DNA of 64,000 nt from Aquiflexum sp041751335 (GTDB taxonomy: Bacteria; Bacteroidota; Bacteroidia; Cytophagales; Cyclobacteriaceae): assembly GCF_041751335.1 (NCBI RefSeq), contig NZ_JBGSXS010000231.1, positions 15,385 to 79,384 on the forward strand, read 5' to 3'. Each line of letters starts with the position of its first letter. Positions within the stretch are counted from its first letter, which is position 1. Of the stretch, positions 35,720 to 44,420 are shown piece after piece. A program made the position numbers and the translations under genes. The notes under the pieces are model-generated. The model was not told the DNA's origin, ran no database searches, and saw only the letters and a program-made list of their open reading frames with translations.

Positions 35720-36337
35720 ATGAAAAATCTAATTAATTTTAAATCAATCCTTATCCCTTCCTTAGGTTTGGCAGGGCTACTGTTATTTGCCACATCTTGT
35801 TCTGAAAATAAAACTACTGATTCAATGGAAGTTGCAGAACAAGAAAACATCTCTAAGTTGACTAATGACGATAGAACAGCTGTGGTGATCGATAACGATA
35901 ACGATGCTCAGTTTTTGATGGATGCAGCTGAAATGCAAATGGAAGAAATCAGCTTGGGAAAATTAGCACAACAAAAAGGCAATTCTCCCCATGTCAAAGA
36001 ATTGGGTAAAATGATGGAAGAAGATCATAGCAAATCCCTTTCAGAACTTAAGGCATTGGCTCAATCAAAGTCAGTTTCAATTCCCGCATCAGTTACAGAA
36101 GATTCTAGAGATGCTTATAAAAGTCTTAACGAAGAAACTGGAAATGATTTTGGGAAAGCTTATACAGATATGATGGTTGAACATCATGAGGATGCAATTG
36201 AATTATATGAAAAAGCAGCTACTGATTCAGAAGATCCTAAAATCAGAGCTTATGCTACTGAAAAACTTCCAGGTTTGAGGACACACCTTCAACATGCAGA
36301 AGCAGCTAAAGAGAAAAGTGATAATATTAAATCATAA
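35720..36337 (+). CDS. DUF4142 lipoprotein (ferritin-like)
   Basis: I start at ATG 35720, which gives a standard lipoprotein signal (n-region MKNLINFK, lipobox ATSC at about residue 27); an in-frame ATG at 35696 adds eight polar residues. The mature part is a DUF4142 four-helix domain (DNDAQFLMDAAEMQMEEISL, LGKMMEEDHSKSLSELKAL, FGKAYTDMMVEHHEDAIELY) with conserved His residues at EDH and EHHED. DUF4142 proteins are linked to oxidative or general stress in several bacteria. A good terminator follows at 36400. Length is 205 residues. Confidence 0.85.
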   Translation: MKNLINFKSILIPSLGLAGLLLFATSCSENKTTDSMEVAEQENISKLTNDDRTAVVIDNDNDAQFLMDAAEMQMEEISLGKLAQQKGNSPHVKELGKMMEEDHSKSLSELKALAQSKSVSIPASVTEDSRDAYKSLNEETGNDFGKAYTDMMVEHHEDAIELYEKAATDSEDPKIRAYATEKLPGLRTHLQHAEAAKEKSDNIKS

Positions 36338-36399
36338 TTTCTTGGCCATTGGATAGCATTCAGCATTGCTGATTGAAAAAGGTTAAAATTATCTTTAGG

Positions 36400-36434
36400 T
36401 GTGCAACGAACAATGTTTGTTGCACATTTTTTTT
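36400..36434 (+). terminator. Intrinsic terminator after DUF4142 gene
   Basis: TGTGCAAC and GTTGCACA form an 8-bp stem with extra AAC/GTT pairs inside, followed by a run of eight or more T. It ends the catalase-DUF4142 run. The rest of 36338-36568 is very AT-rich with no gene. Confidence 0.85.
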
Positions 36435-36568
36435 CCAGCAATTATATTAAATTATTTAATTTAAATTTAATTATATAATATTTGTTTAAGTTAAATATAC
36501 AATTTATATAAAAATTATTATAAAAAAATATATTTTTAATTCAATAGATTTGTATATAAAAAAAAGCA

Positions 36569-36694
36569 ATGAAAAAAAGTATAATAGTGATCTTGGCGCT
36601 TTAGGCCTTTTATCTACAAGGCTGTGAAGAATTTATAAATGGCCCGACATTATGTCTTTTGTCAGCAAATGAAAGAGGATGCAGAAACACTTGA
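36569..36694 (+). pseudogene. Possible broken small lipoprotein gene
   Basis: From ATG 36569 the frame reads MKKSIIVILAL, then TAG, then AFYLQGCEEFINGP and ends TGA at 36692-36694. Without the TAG this would be a lipoprotein signal with an LQGC lipobox and a short mature peptide. A base substitution or sequencing error could explain the stop. It is short enough to be chance. Confidence 0.35.
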
Positions 36695-36760
36695 ATTGCA
36701 TTTTTTACCTAGGTAATTCTGGACTTGATCAGATAAAAAATTAAATCAATAAATAATAAT

Positions 36761-36958
36761 ATGAAAGTAGAGAAGTCAAATAAATTAGGCAGGTTTTTAA
36801 AAACCACAATGATGGTGATTGGGGCAGGAGTATTAGCAGTATATCTTTCCGATGAAAAAAACAGGGTTAAGAGCCGAGAAAAAGCATCGGAATGGGGAAA
36901 TTATTTACTTGGAAAAGTAAAAGATGAGAAAGATTATATCAGTAAGAAAGCAAAGTGA
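36761..36958 (+). CDS. Small YtxH-like membrane protein
   Basis: The 65-residue protein has one membrane helix near the N-terminus (TTMMVIGAGVLAVYLS, about 15-30) and a highly charged helical tail (KNRVKSREKASEWGNYLLGK), the shape of YtxH-family stress proteins. It sits inside the stress cluster. The length is shorter than most YtxH proteins (about 90-120), so the assignment is by character rather than motif. Confidence 0.62.
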   Translation: MKVEKSNKLGRFLKTTMMVIGAGVLAVYLSDEKNRVKSREKASEWGNYLLGKVKDEKDYISKKAK

Positions 36959-37060
36959 TTTGATTCTCAAAAAATAAGTTGTGAGTGACGATATGAAAAG
37001 CATACTTTCTTATTAAAGAAAAAAACAGATTACAAATGAAAAAGATTAAAAAAAAATATT

Positions 37061-37498
37061 TTGAAAATAGTAGTTATGAGTAGCTTGGTGGTATTTGGCC
37101 TATTCAGTTGCTCACATCCCAATGCCAAGGAAATGAATGATTTGGAGAGTAGTGCCAAGAAGGATAGTTTGGAGCTTGTAAAAATAAATCCACTAGCAAA
37201 TATGGAAAGAGCCGACGACTTGTTGGAATACATTGACCATAATGCAGACATTGATACCAGGTATAGTCAGAATGTGGAAGATCTGAATGAAATGCAAAAG
37301 GACTTCAAATCTGAAGTCAACGCTGTTCAATTGAAATATGATCAGAGCCTTTATGAATTAAAAAAAACAAATCTGAAAATTAAAACCAAGGTAAATGGTC
37401 ATGTTATTATAGATACAAAATCTTGGGGTGATTTCAAGACATCTACCTACAATGAGATGAATAGTCTTGAAAAATCCATCAGGCTTTTAGCCGAATAG
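37061..37498 (+). CDS. Small coiled-coil lipoprotein, start uncertain
   Basis: This gene encodes an exported lipoprotein (lipobox GLFSC) followed by a Lys/Glu-rich helical region (about 60-115; VEDLNEMQKDFKSEVNAVQL) and a short end. The frame has only TTG at 37061 as a useful start, because ATG 37076 would leave too short a signal. Upstream, ATG 37036 (MKKIKK...) is in another frame and separated by a run of nine A (37048-37056); removing one A would join it as a normal signal peptide. So either a TTG start, a homopolymer frameshift or a sequence error is involved. I do not recognise the family. Confidence 0.6.
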   Translation: MKIVVMSSLVVFGLFSCSHPNAKEMNDLESSAKKDSLELVKINPLANMERADDLLEYIDHNADIDTRYSQNVEDLNEMQKDFKSEVNAVQLKYDQSLYELKKTNLKIKTKVNGHVIIDTKSWGDFKTSTYNEMNSLEKSIRLLAE

Positions 37499-37821
37499 AA
37501 TTCCTAATAAATTTTGACAAATTACAAAGCTAATTGAACCATAAATGTGGCTAATCGGCTTTTATTTTACATTTTTTATATGTATTAAGATTATCTTTGA
37601 TATAGGAGATTATTTATGTATGTACGCAATGATGCCAATAAAATGGTAATTTGATATAATTCTTCGCAGGAGCCTGAAATGTCCGGTACATCCCTGCCTG
37701 CTTGCAGGCATGGGACTTCAAACTTCGGTCTTCCGTCCGGTTTGTAATAGGATATTGGGTTACTGGCAAAGAAGCGTATAACCATATTATATACAGATCA
37801 CCAGATCTAACAGAAAAGTAT
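37499..37821. other. Intergenic gap with small hairpin
   Basis: The gap holds a perfect 7-bp hairpin (TGCCTGC tt GCAGGCA, 37695-37710) and part of a word repeat (CTTCGGTCTTCCGTCC, about 37723-37740). An in-frame extension of the YihY gene to 37702 runs through these repeats and is not believable as coding. Confidence 0.55.
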
Positions 37822-38757
37822 ATGATAAAGAAAGAAAAATTTAAGGTCAGGCATTTACCGAGATTATTTTGGGAAGCAGGGAAGATTTGGAACCAAAATA
37901 ACCCATGGAGATTGGGGGCCGTTGTGGCCTATTATGCTGTATTGTCCTTACCGGGATTGCTGATCATCATCATCAATATCGTAGGGGCAGTTTGGGGGCC
38001 GGAAATCGTTAGAGGTGAAATCACCGAGGAAATATCCGAGGCCATTGGTACTGATGCTGCCAACTCGCTGATAGTTGTCATGGAAAGCACCCAAAATGAT
38101 GATAGGACTTTTATATCCACTGTGATAGGAATTGGAGTATTGATTTTTGGTGCTACAGGGGTCTTTTACCAGTTGCAGATTTCAATGAATGAAATATGGA
38201 ACGTTAAAATCGATCCTGACGCTGGGTTTTGGAAAATCATTAAAGACAGGGCTTTGAGCCTTGCTTTTGTTACAGCCATCGCCTTTCTTTTGATTGTCAG
38301 TTTTGTGGTATCCACGGCGCTGACATTGTTGAATAGATTCCTGTCCAGTATTTGGGAACCAGCCTATATGATTTTTGCAAGATTGTTGGATTTTGTCTTT
38401 GCCACGGGAATTTTAGCTCTTTTGTTTGTTTTGATTTTCAGGTTTATGCCTGATATGAAAATTAGGTGGGCCTCAGTTTGGCTGGGAGGAATTATTACTT
38501 CCTTGTTATTCAATTTAGGCAAAACGCTCCTGAGCTTTTATTTTGGATATTCGGACCCTGGATCAACTTATGGTGCGGCGGGTTCAGTGGTTTTATTGCT
38601 TTTATGGGTATCCTATTCCTGTTTGATTTTGTTTTATGGTGCAGCATTTACAAGAGTTTATGCAGAAAGATATAATCCAAAAGTGCAACCGGAGGATTTT
38701 GCCATGGTTGTCAAGGAAAAAGAAATAATCCTGGAAAAGGGAAGTGAATGCAAATAA
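37822..38757 (+). CDS. YihY/BrkB family inner-membrane protein
   Basis: I start at ATG 37822 (MIKKEKFKVRHLPRLFWEA), giving 311 residues, because the longer frame reads through repeats. The family signature is present: NNPWRLGAVVAYYAVLSLPG near the first helix, GATGVFYQLQISMNEIWNV in the middle and YGAAGSVVLLLLWVSYSCLI near residue 260. Six membrane helices are expected. YihY proteins were once called RNase BN by mistake; their role is unknown, though stress and envelope links are suggested. The branching-enzyme gene follows 34 bp downstream and is probably co-transcribed. Confidence 0.9.
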   Translation: MIKKEKFKVRHLPRLFWEAGKIWNQNNPWRLGAVVAYYAVLSLPGLLIIIINIVGAVWGPEIVRGEITEEISEAIGTDAANSLIVVMESTQNDDRTFISTVIGIGVLIFGATGVFYQLQISMNEIWNVKIDPDAGFWKIIKDRALSLAFVTAIAFLLIVSFVVSTALTLLNRFLSSIWEPAYMIFARLLDFVFATGILALLFVLIFRFMPDMKIRWASVWLGGIITSLLFNLGKTLLSFYFGYSDPGSTYGAAGSVVLLLLWVSYSCLILFYGAAFTRVYAERYNPKVQPEDFAMVVKEKEIILEKGSECK

Positions 38758-38791
38758 CCATCAAGTGATTGATCAATAAATTAAGGAAGGT

Positions 38792-40588
38792 ATGGAAAAT
38801 GAAAAAAGGGAAGGAATGGGCTCAATTTTGGGCGAAAAGGGTGTCACTTTCAGAGTTTGGGCACCCCATGCTGATCGGGTTTTTGTCATGGGTGAATTCA
38901 GTGATTGGAGGGAGGAACAGTTTCCGCTGGATCATGAGGGAGATGGTTATTGGGCGCTTCATGTCCATGAGGCCCAATCTGGCCATGAGTATAAATTTCT
39001 CATCATCAATGGAGATCAAAGATTGTCCAAAACAGATCCTTATGCCAGGAAAATGACCCATAGCAATGGCAATTCAGTGGTTTATGATCTTTACAATGAT
39101 TGGCAGGACCATCAATTCCAAATTGCCCCTTTCAATCAATTGGTGATTTATGAAATGCACATTGGGACTTTCAACAGAGAAGGCTTCGGAGATGGAGAAG
39201 TCGGTACATTTTACTCCGCTGTTGATAAATTGGATTATTTACAGGAATTGGGTATCAATGCCATTGAACTGATGCCGATAATGGAGTTTTCTGGTGACAG
39301 TTCATGGGGCTATAACCCTGCCCATCCATTTGCAGTGGAGACGGCCTATGGAGGTCCGGAAGGATTGAAACATTTCATATTTGAGGCCCACATCAGGGGA
39401 ATAGCAGTAATATTGGATGTGGTATATAATCATTTCGGCCCATCAGATATGGATCTCTGGCAGTTTGATGGATGGAGTGAGAATGGGCTTGGTGGTATTT
39501 ATTTTTATAATGATGACAGGGCAAAAACGCCATGGGGAGACAATAGGCCGGATTATGGAAGAGAGGAAGTAAGAAGCTATATCAGGGATAATGCCATGAT
39601 GTGGCTTCAGGCATATCAATGTGACGGTTTGAGGTTTGATGCCACTGCAATGATAAGGTTTCTGGGATATGATGATCCATATGACAAGACAATATTGGAG
39701 GATGGGTATTCTTTTATACAAAATCTGAATGGCGAAATCAGCGCTAAGTTTCCTAATAAAATTTTGATCGCAGAAGACCTGAAAGCAGATTCCATGGTCA
39801 CAGCGCCTATTTCCAAAAACGGTCTTGGATTCCATTCACAATGGGGTTTGGGTTTTTCGGATTATGTCAAAAGGGTCTTATTGGAAGTGGATGACCAACA
39901 CAGGAATCTTCAATTGATTTTGGAATCGCTGTATTTTTCCTTTAACAATGATGTTTTTCAAAGGATAATATTTACAGAGTCCCATGATGAAATAGCCAAT
40001 GGTTCTTCCAGGCTTCCTGAGGAGATTGATCCAGGCTATGCCGATGGAGCATATGCCAAGAAAAAATCCACATTGGGTGCCATTACCCTGTTTACCTCAG
40101 CAGGAATCCCAATGATTTTTCAGGGGCAGGAATTCAATATGCAAGGTTATTTTACGGATGCGATGGCTTTGGATTGGGGAAAATTAATGGAAAACCATGG
40201 AATTACCCAGATGTATAGGGATTTGATCTGGATGCGGTCGGGAAGAAATGAAGAGTTGGTTGGTTTGACAGGGCATTTAATTGAAACCCTTCATTTTCAT
40301 CAGGATAATCTGGTGGTGGCATTTAGCAGAACACATAAGGATTTTCAGGATCGACCGGTTATTGTCATTCTCAATTTCTCAAGCAATGAGTACTTTGGTT
40401 ATCAAATCGGAATTCCATTTGATGCTGAACTTGATGTAAAGTTCAATAGTGGTTGGAAAGGATATGATGAGGATTTTTCGGATACCACCATTGTGGGAGT
40501 ACAGATTGAAGGTGCATTTGAGGGACAGGATCATTCCATTAAAGTTGATCTACCGTCCTTTGGCGGGGTGATATTGGTGAGGAAGTAG
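38792..40588 (+). CDS. glgB: 1,4-alpha-glucan branching enzyme (GH13 with CBM48)
   Basis: The 598-residue enzyme introduces alpha-1,6 branches into glycogen or a related glucan. An N-terminal CBM48 (about 13-105; GVTFRVWAPHADRVFVMGEF) precedes the GH13 barrel (about 125-470). The catalytic residues are nucleophile D283 (GLRFDAT), acid/base E328 (LIAEDL) and D399 (ESHDE); FGPSDMDLW and YGGPEGLKHFI are loops seen in this clade. Its length is slightly short for GlgB and similar to the trehalose-hydrolase/branching subgroup GlgB/TreZ, so a maltooligosyltrehalose trehalohydrolase is an alternative. It follows yihY by 34 bp. Confidence 0.82.
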   Translation: MENEKREGMGSILGEKGVTFRVWAPHADRVFVMGEFSDWREEQFPLDHEGDGYWALHVHEAQSGHEYKFLIINGDQRLSKTDPYARKMTHSNGNSVVYDLYNDWQDHQFQIAPFNQLVIYEMHIGTFNREGFGDGEVGTFYSAVDKLDYLQELGINAIELMPIMEFSGDSSWGYNPAHPFAVETAYGGPEGLKHFIFEAHIRGIAVILDVVYNHFGPSDMDLWQFDGWSENGLGGIYFYNDDRAKTPWGDNRPDYGREEVRSYIRDNAMMWLQAYQCDGLRFDATAMIRFLGYDDPYDKTILEDGYSFIQNLNGEISAKFPNKILIAEDLKADSMVTAPISKNGLGFHSQWGLGFSDYVKRVLLEVDDQHRNLQLILESLYFSFNNDVFQRIIFTESHDEIANGSSRLPEEIDPGYADGAYAKKKSTLGAITLFTSAGIPMIFQGQEFNMQGYFTDAMALDWGKLMENHGITQMYRDLIWMRSGRNEELVGLTGHLIETLHFHQDNLVVAFSRTHKDFQDRPVIVILNFSSNEYFGYQIGIPFDAELDVKFNSGWKGYDEDFSDTTIVGVQIEGAFEGQDHSIKVDLPSFGGVILVRK

Positions 40589-40599
40589 CTTCAGAACTC

Positions 40600-40637
40600 A
40601 GGATGACGGCTGCCTAGCGGGTAACTTGATGTCATTA
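40600..40637. repeat. AGGATGACGGCTGCC repeat, second copy
   Basis: The 38-bp unit AGGATGACGGCTGCC...ACTTGATGTCATTA matches 26479-26516, with the same downstream pattern TGAACA-TTT-AAAA. Two copies in unrelated intergenic gaps show a dispersed repeat. The 5' hairpin of the first copy is missing here. The rest of the gap to 40806 shows no gene. Confidence 0.75.
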
Positions 40638-40806
40638 CCAAATGTGAACAATTTAAAAACTTTGGGGACTCGCAATTACGGAAAAGTTAGATTCCCCTAC
40701 CTACAGTACCTTCGACCCGTCCAAATTTTTCCTAGAAACTTATCACAAATTTCAGATAGACGAGAATAATTTTTAGTTTTGTACCCATAACATAATGATA
40801 CATTTC

Positions 40807-41217
40807 ATGAAGAAAAATTCACAAATAATTCAGGCTTTAGCCATCATCCTATCGGCTACAATTTTTTTGGCAGGATGTGGCAGCACCACGATGATTCAAT
40901 CCAGGCCGGACAATGCCAAGGTCTATTTAAATGGGGAATATATGGGGAATACACCCTATGCCTACAGAGACACCAAAATAGTGAGCAGTACCACAATTGT
41001 AACTTTGGAAAAAGAAGGTTATCAGCCTTTCAATACATCATTTTCCAGAGATGAGGAATTGGATGTAGGGGCATTGATAGGAGGGATCTTTTTGTTGGTG
41101 CCATTTTTATGGATTATGAAATATAAGCCGTTCAGGACTTATGAAATGAAGCCTGAATTTGGCTATGACGAAAAGCAAAATTCAGAAACATTGATAGAAG
41201 TCATCGAAGAAAAATAA
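40807..41217 (+). CDS. PEGA-domain lipoprotein
   Basis: Starting at ATG 40807 gives a 136-residue lipoprotein (lipobox LAGC; cleavage after about residue 23). The mature protein has one PEGA-type beta domain (SRPDNAKVYLNGEYMGNTPYAY, about 35-80), a hydrophobic helix (VGALIGGIFLLVPFLWIM) and a charged tail. PEGA domains bind cell-wall or surface components. The extra membrane helix suggests both lipid and transmembrane anchoring. The function is unknown. It converges on the nuclease gene 9 bp away. Confidence 0.82.
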   Translation: MKKNSQIIQALAIILSATIFLAGCGSTTMIQSRPDNAKVYLNGEYMGNTPYAYRDTKIVSSTTIVTLEKEGYQPFNTSFSRDEELDVGALIGGIFLLVPFLWIMKYKPFRTYEMKPEFGYDEKQNSETLIEVIEEK

Positions 41218-41226
41218 GATAGGGGA

Positions 41227-41712
41227 TTATGGTTTTGCCCATAATCCCTTCTTTTTCAATCTTGCTTCTCTTTGAAGCTTAATAAATAGTTCCGAATATT
41301 TCACATTTGGGGGCACAGTCATGACCATTGCATACCCATTTTCTATCAAATGTGCATTCAGAAAAGTGCCATCTTCAAGATAGACATAGGCCAATGTTCT
41401 TTTATACCGGTCATATTTGCCCACATCATATTCCAACCGTATTTTTTTACTATCCAATAACTTTACAATATAGGCGGCGGCTACTTTGCCAAAATACCCG
41501 ATTTCCTTTTTCCCACTTCTTCTGGTTTCAGGTGCGTCTACGCCTATCAATCTGATCTTTTCTTGTTCACCTTTGGAATTGGTAATCCAAAATGTATCCC
41601 CATCCACAAACTTCGATATCTCAAACCAATCAAAGTGCGTTTGGGCGTGAGTTTCAATTAACAGAAATGTGAGGAGGAATAGATATAGAAGGGCTATTTG
41701 AATTTTTTGCAT
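41227..41712 (-). CDS. Secreted thermonuclease (staphylococcal nuclease-like)
   Basis: The 161-residue protein starts at ATG 41712 with a signal peptide (to LIETHAQ), as the longer frame to 42030 upstream has no protein character. The SNase fold shows DGDTFWI, RLIGVDAPETRR (with the catalytic-type Arg and Asp/Glu), YDVGKYDRYKRTLAYVYLED and LIENGYAMV. It is a Ca-dependent nuclease cutting DNA and RNA outside the cell. Such enzymes also scavenge nucleotide phosphate. It is convergent with the PEGA gene and divergent from MATE. Confidence 0.88.
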   Translation of the reverse strand: MQKIQIALLYLFLLTFLLIETHAQTHFDWFEISKFVDGDTFWITNSKGEQEKIRLIGVDAPETRRSGKKEIGYFGKVAAAYIVKLLDSKKIRLEYDVGKYDRYKRTLAYVYLEDGTFLNAHLIENGYAMVMTVPPNVKYSELFIKLQREARLKKKGLWAKP

Positions 41713-42077
41713 AATTTGGAATAATGGGGCAAGATAAGATACAAGAGGCAAGAACCAAGAACAAAGCTGACCGATGTCCGATAAACAGTCCGTTATTCTG
41801 AATGAGCTAATCGAAAGTAATAAATAATAAACTAACCCTACAGAGAAGTGAAGAATCTCTAACGATTGAAAAAAGTATAAAGTAAATTCAGGACGTGACA
41901 AGCTGAGATATTTATAAAACAAGAATTTTTTCTCCGATTGGGTCTTGTTATTTGAGAATTTTTCCTGCAATTTTAAAGCCTTATGAAGGTTTAATTTTTC
42001 TCCGGTCAGTTTTCCTGCAAGCGTACGCACTTACTGCAGGTTATTTCCAATTCCATTTTTGGATAAATCCTTCATAC
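41713..42077. other. Divergent intergenic region, nuclease/MATE
   Basis: These 365 bases hold the promoters of both genes. A short word repeat (GACCGATGTCCGATAAAC, about 41768-41785) and an imperfect CCTGCA...TGCAGG hairpin (42013-42039) are visible; the MATE frame extends in-frame across them but is not believed to code there. Confidence 0.5.
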
Positions 42078-43469
42078 ATGACACTTAAAAAATTTATTCA
42101 ACATTTCAAATCAGCTGTTAGGGGTCTTGAAGAAGACTTCACCAATATCAGCATCAAAAAAGCCATTTTCTATCTGTCTGTGCCCATGATTTTGGAGATG
42201 GTGATGGAGTCCTTGTTTGCAGTGGTTGACATTTTCTTTGTCGGCAAGCTTGGCGTATATGCTGTTGCTACCGTAGGGCTTACAGAATCAGTGCTGACAA
42301 TTATCTATTCCATTGCCATCGGCCTGAGTATGGCGGCGACAGCTATTGTGGCAAGAAGAATTGGAGAGAAAAAACCTAAAGAGGCCTCTACTGCGGCCTT
42401 TCAAGCGATCATCGTCTGCTCTTTTTTCGCTGTTGCTGTAGCGGTCTTGGGGGTGTACCAGGCCAAAAATATGCTGGCAATCATGGGCGGAGAATCCGAC
42501 GTCATTGAAATGGGATATCGTTATACGCAGGTGATATTTGGCGGAAATGTCTGCGTGATGCTGCTTTTTCTGATCAACGGTATTTTCAGAGGGGCAGGTA
42601 ATGCAGCTGTTGCGATGCGTGCATTATGGATAGCAAATGCATTTAATATTGTTCTTGATCCTATTCTGATTTTTGGGCTGGGACCTATCCCTGCCATGGG
42701 ATTGGAAGGTGCCGCTTGGGCGACAACTACAGGTAGGGGCATAGGGGTGATATATCAATTTTATATTCTTTTCAATGGCAAATCCATTATCAAATTTTAT
42801 TGGGAAAGTTTGAAGATGAACTGGAAAACCATCTGGACTATTCTCAAAGTGGCTTCCGGAGGCATGGGGCAATTCCTGATTGAATCTGCTTCTTGGATAT
42901 TCCTGATGAGGATTATTTCAGAATCGGGTTCTGTGGCTTTGGCAGGATATACGATTGCAATAAGGTTGATCATTTTTGCGCTATTACCAGCCTTTGGATT
43001 ATCCAATGCCTCGGCAACTCTTGTCGGACAAAATCTAGGTGCATTACAACCTGCACGGGCTGAAAAATCTGCATGGCTTTCCGCACATTATACGGCTATT
43101 TTCCTGGGATTTTGTTCGATAATCTTTATTGGAGGGGCCGGTTTTTTTATCGGAATATTCAATCAGCAACCTGATGTGATTGAAGTCGGAAGATTGGGTT
43201 TGACTATTATTTGTTTGGGTTATGTGTTTTTTGGATATGGCATGGTCATGAGTCAGTCCCTCAATGGGGCAGGTGATACCAGGACTCCAACCATCATCAA
43301 TTTGGCTGTACTTTGGGGCTTTCAGATTCCATTTGCCTACTTTATGGCGAAAACATTGGGAATGGGTGCGACAGGCGTATTTGTGGCTATTGCCGTTAGT
43401 CATTCTCTGCATGCTGTGGTGAGTACTTTGGTATTTAGGAGGGGGAAGTGGAAGTTGGTGGAGGTTTGA
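42078..43469 (+). CDS. MATE family efflux transporter
   Basis: From ATG 42078 the protein is 463 residues with about 12 membrane helices, the MATE length. Family marks are the paired halves LSVPMILEMVMESLFAVVDIFFVG at the first helix (listed here only by position 30-53 of the protein), GADN-type VATVGLTES, NGIFRGAGNAAVAMRA and GAGDTRTPTIIN in the second half. It exports cationic compounds with H+ or Na+. The longer frame to 41952 is rejected because its first 42 residues run through repeat DNA. Confidence 0.9.
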   Translation: MTLKKFIQHFKSAVRGLEEDFTNISIKKAIFYLSVPMILEMVMESLFAVVDIFFVGKLGVYAVATVGLTESVLTIIYSIAIGLSMAATAIVARRIGEKKPKEASTAAFQAIIVCSFFAVAVAVLGVYQAKNMLAIMGGESDVIEMGYRYTQVIFGGNVCVMLLFLINGIFRGAGNAAVAMRALWIANAFNIVLDPILIFGLGPIPAMGLEGAAWATTTGRGIGVIYQFYILFNGKSIIKFYWESLKMNWKTIWTILKVASGGMGQFLIESASWIFLMRIISESGSVALAGYTIAIRLIIFALLPAFGLSNASATLVGQNLGALQPARAEKSAWLSAHYTAIFLGFCSIIFIGGAGFFIGIFNQQPDVIEVGRLGLTIICLGYVFFGYGMVMSQSLNGAGDTRTPTIINLAVLWGFQIPFAYFMAKTLGMGATGVFVAIAVSHSLHAVVSTLVFRRGKWKLVEV

Positions 43470-43470
43470 T

Positions 43471-43520
43471 CGAGTCAAGAAACAAGTTGTGAGAGCCGAG
43501 AGCCGAGAATCAAGAAATGG
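43471..43520. repeat. GAGAGCCGAGA word repeat
   Basis: GAGTCAAGAAACAAGTTGTG and GAGAGCCGAGAGCCGAGAAT are word-like strings of AGAGCCG and CAAGAA units. The same words make longer arrays at 47190-47250 and 47905-48065. This looks like a slippage-driven intergenic repeat of the genome. Confidence 0.65.
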
Positions 43521-43550
43521 AATGAAAAAATGCAATTTAGGATTACTGCT

Positions 43551-43679
43551 GTTCGTTACCGAAGGTTCGGTAGCGAACTACATATAAATAGGATTTGTAG
43601 TCCAAGTTCTCTTTAGGGTTGGGTCAATTGTAATTACAAATTTCAGTTATCTGTTCTCGGGATTTCAAACCCCGAGGAG
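43551..43679. repeat. REP/MITE-like element, copy 1
   Basis: A 28-bp hairpin (GTTCGTTACCGAA ... TTCGGTAGCGAAC, 43551-43578) is followed by GGATTTGTAGTCC, a GG/GTCAATTG spacer, TAATTACAAATTTC and TTATCTGTTCTCGGGATTTC... CCCGAGGAG. The parts match four other copies in the window (53958, 57274, 58464, 60145). It lies between MATE and the toxin-antitoxin pair. Confidence 0.8.
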
Positions 43680-43719
43680 AGAGAGTCTTTTGAAAAATTC
43701 GTATCTTGGGTTAAAATTA

Positions 43720-43950
43720 ATGGCTATGGAAAAGATACAATTAGAGGTGGATAAAGTGACCGCTGAAAAATGGAACAGTTCAAATAGAAAAACCAAAAAG
43801 CAGATTTCGGATGCTTTTGAAAAAGTATTGGATATTTTTTTTGAAAATAAAGAAGAGGATTTCTGGCCATTTCTTGAAGGCATTAGGAAAAAAGCAGAAA
43901 ACAAAGGATTCAATGATGAGATACTAAATGAAATTTTGAATGATAAGTAG
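43720..43950 (+). CDS. Putative antitoxin of a PIN toxin
   Basis: A 76-residue hydrophilic protein starts at ATG 43720; an earlier TTG (43690) and an ATG at 43726 are alternatives. The motif KIQLEVDKVTAEKWNSSNRK resembles small ribbon-helix-helix-like antitoxin N-termini, and the rest is helical (DAFEKVLDIFFENKEEDFW). It overlaps the PIN gene by 11 bp, the usual antitoxin-toxin arrangement. The function is inferred from context only. Confidence 0.7.
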   Translation: MAMEKIQLEVDKVTAEKWNSSNRKTKKQISDAFEKVLDIFFENKEEDFWPFLEGIRKKAENKGFNDEILNEILNDK

Positions 43951-44359
43951 GTTTGTTTTAGATACAAATACAATTATCAGTGCAGTGTTATCACCTTTTT
44001 CAACTAACGCGGAAGTCTTAAAAAAATCTTTATTAATTGGGGCGCCTGTTTTCTCGGAAAATGTTTTTAATGAATTGAATGAGGTTATTTTAAGAAAGAA
44101 ATTTGATAGGTATTTTTCAATTAAAGACAGAATAAGAATTATTGAGTCGTTGAGGTCAAGGTTTCTGTTTGTTGAGGTTTCCTCCAATATCCACATCTGT
44201 AGAGATCCAAAGGATGATATGTTTTTGAATTTGGCAATTGATGCAAAAGCAACCTGCATTGTTACAGGCGATGCTGATTTATTGGAATTGAACCCTTTTA
44301 AAGGGATTCCAATTTTGAGTCCTCGTGAATTTTTGGAGAAATATCAAAACATGGTTTGA
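43940..44359 (+). CDS. PIN-domain ribonuclease toxin (COG1569-type)
   Basis: The 139-residue PIN protein has the acidic active-site residues of the family: D8 in VLDTNTIISA, E in SENVFNELNEV, D in CRDPKDDMFLNLA and D in TGDADLLELN. The C-terminus GIPILSPREFLE fits the putative toxin component, PIN family (TIGR00305). It likely cleaves RNA when its 11-bp-overlapping antitoxin is lost. The pair sits between the stress island and the nos cluster. Confidence 0.88.
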   Translation: MISRFVLDTNTIISAVLSPFSTNAEVLKKSLLIGAPVFSENVFNELNEVILRKKFDRYFSIKDRIRIIESLRSRFLFVEVSSNIHICRDPKDDMFLNLAIDAKATCIVTGDADLLELNPFKGIPILSPREFLEKYQNMV

Positions 44360-44420
44360 TTGAAAAAATTGAGTTTTTTTTAAGGTTTTGGAAACTTCTT
44401 CAAGTAATCTTAAATCCCTT

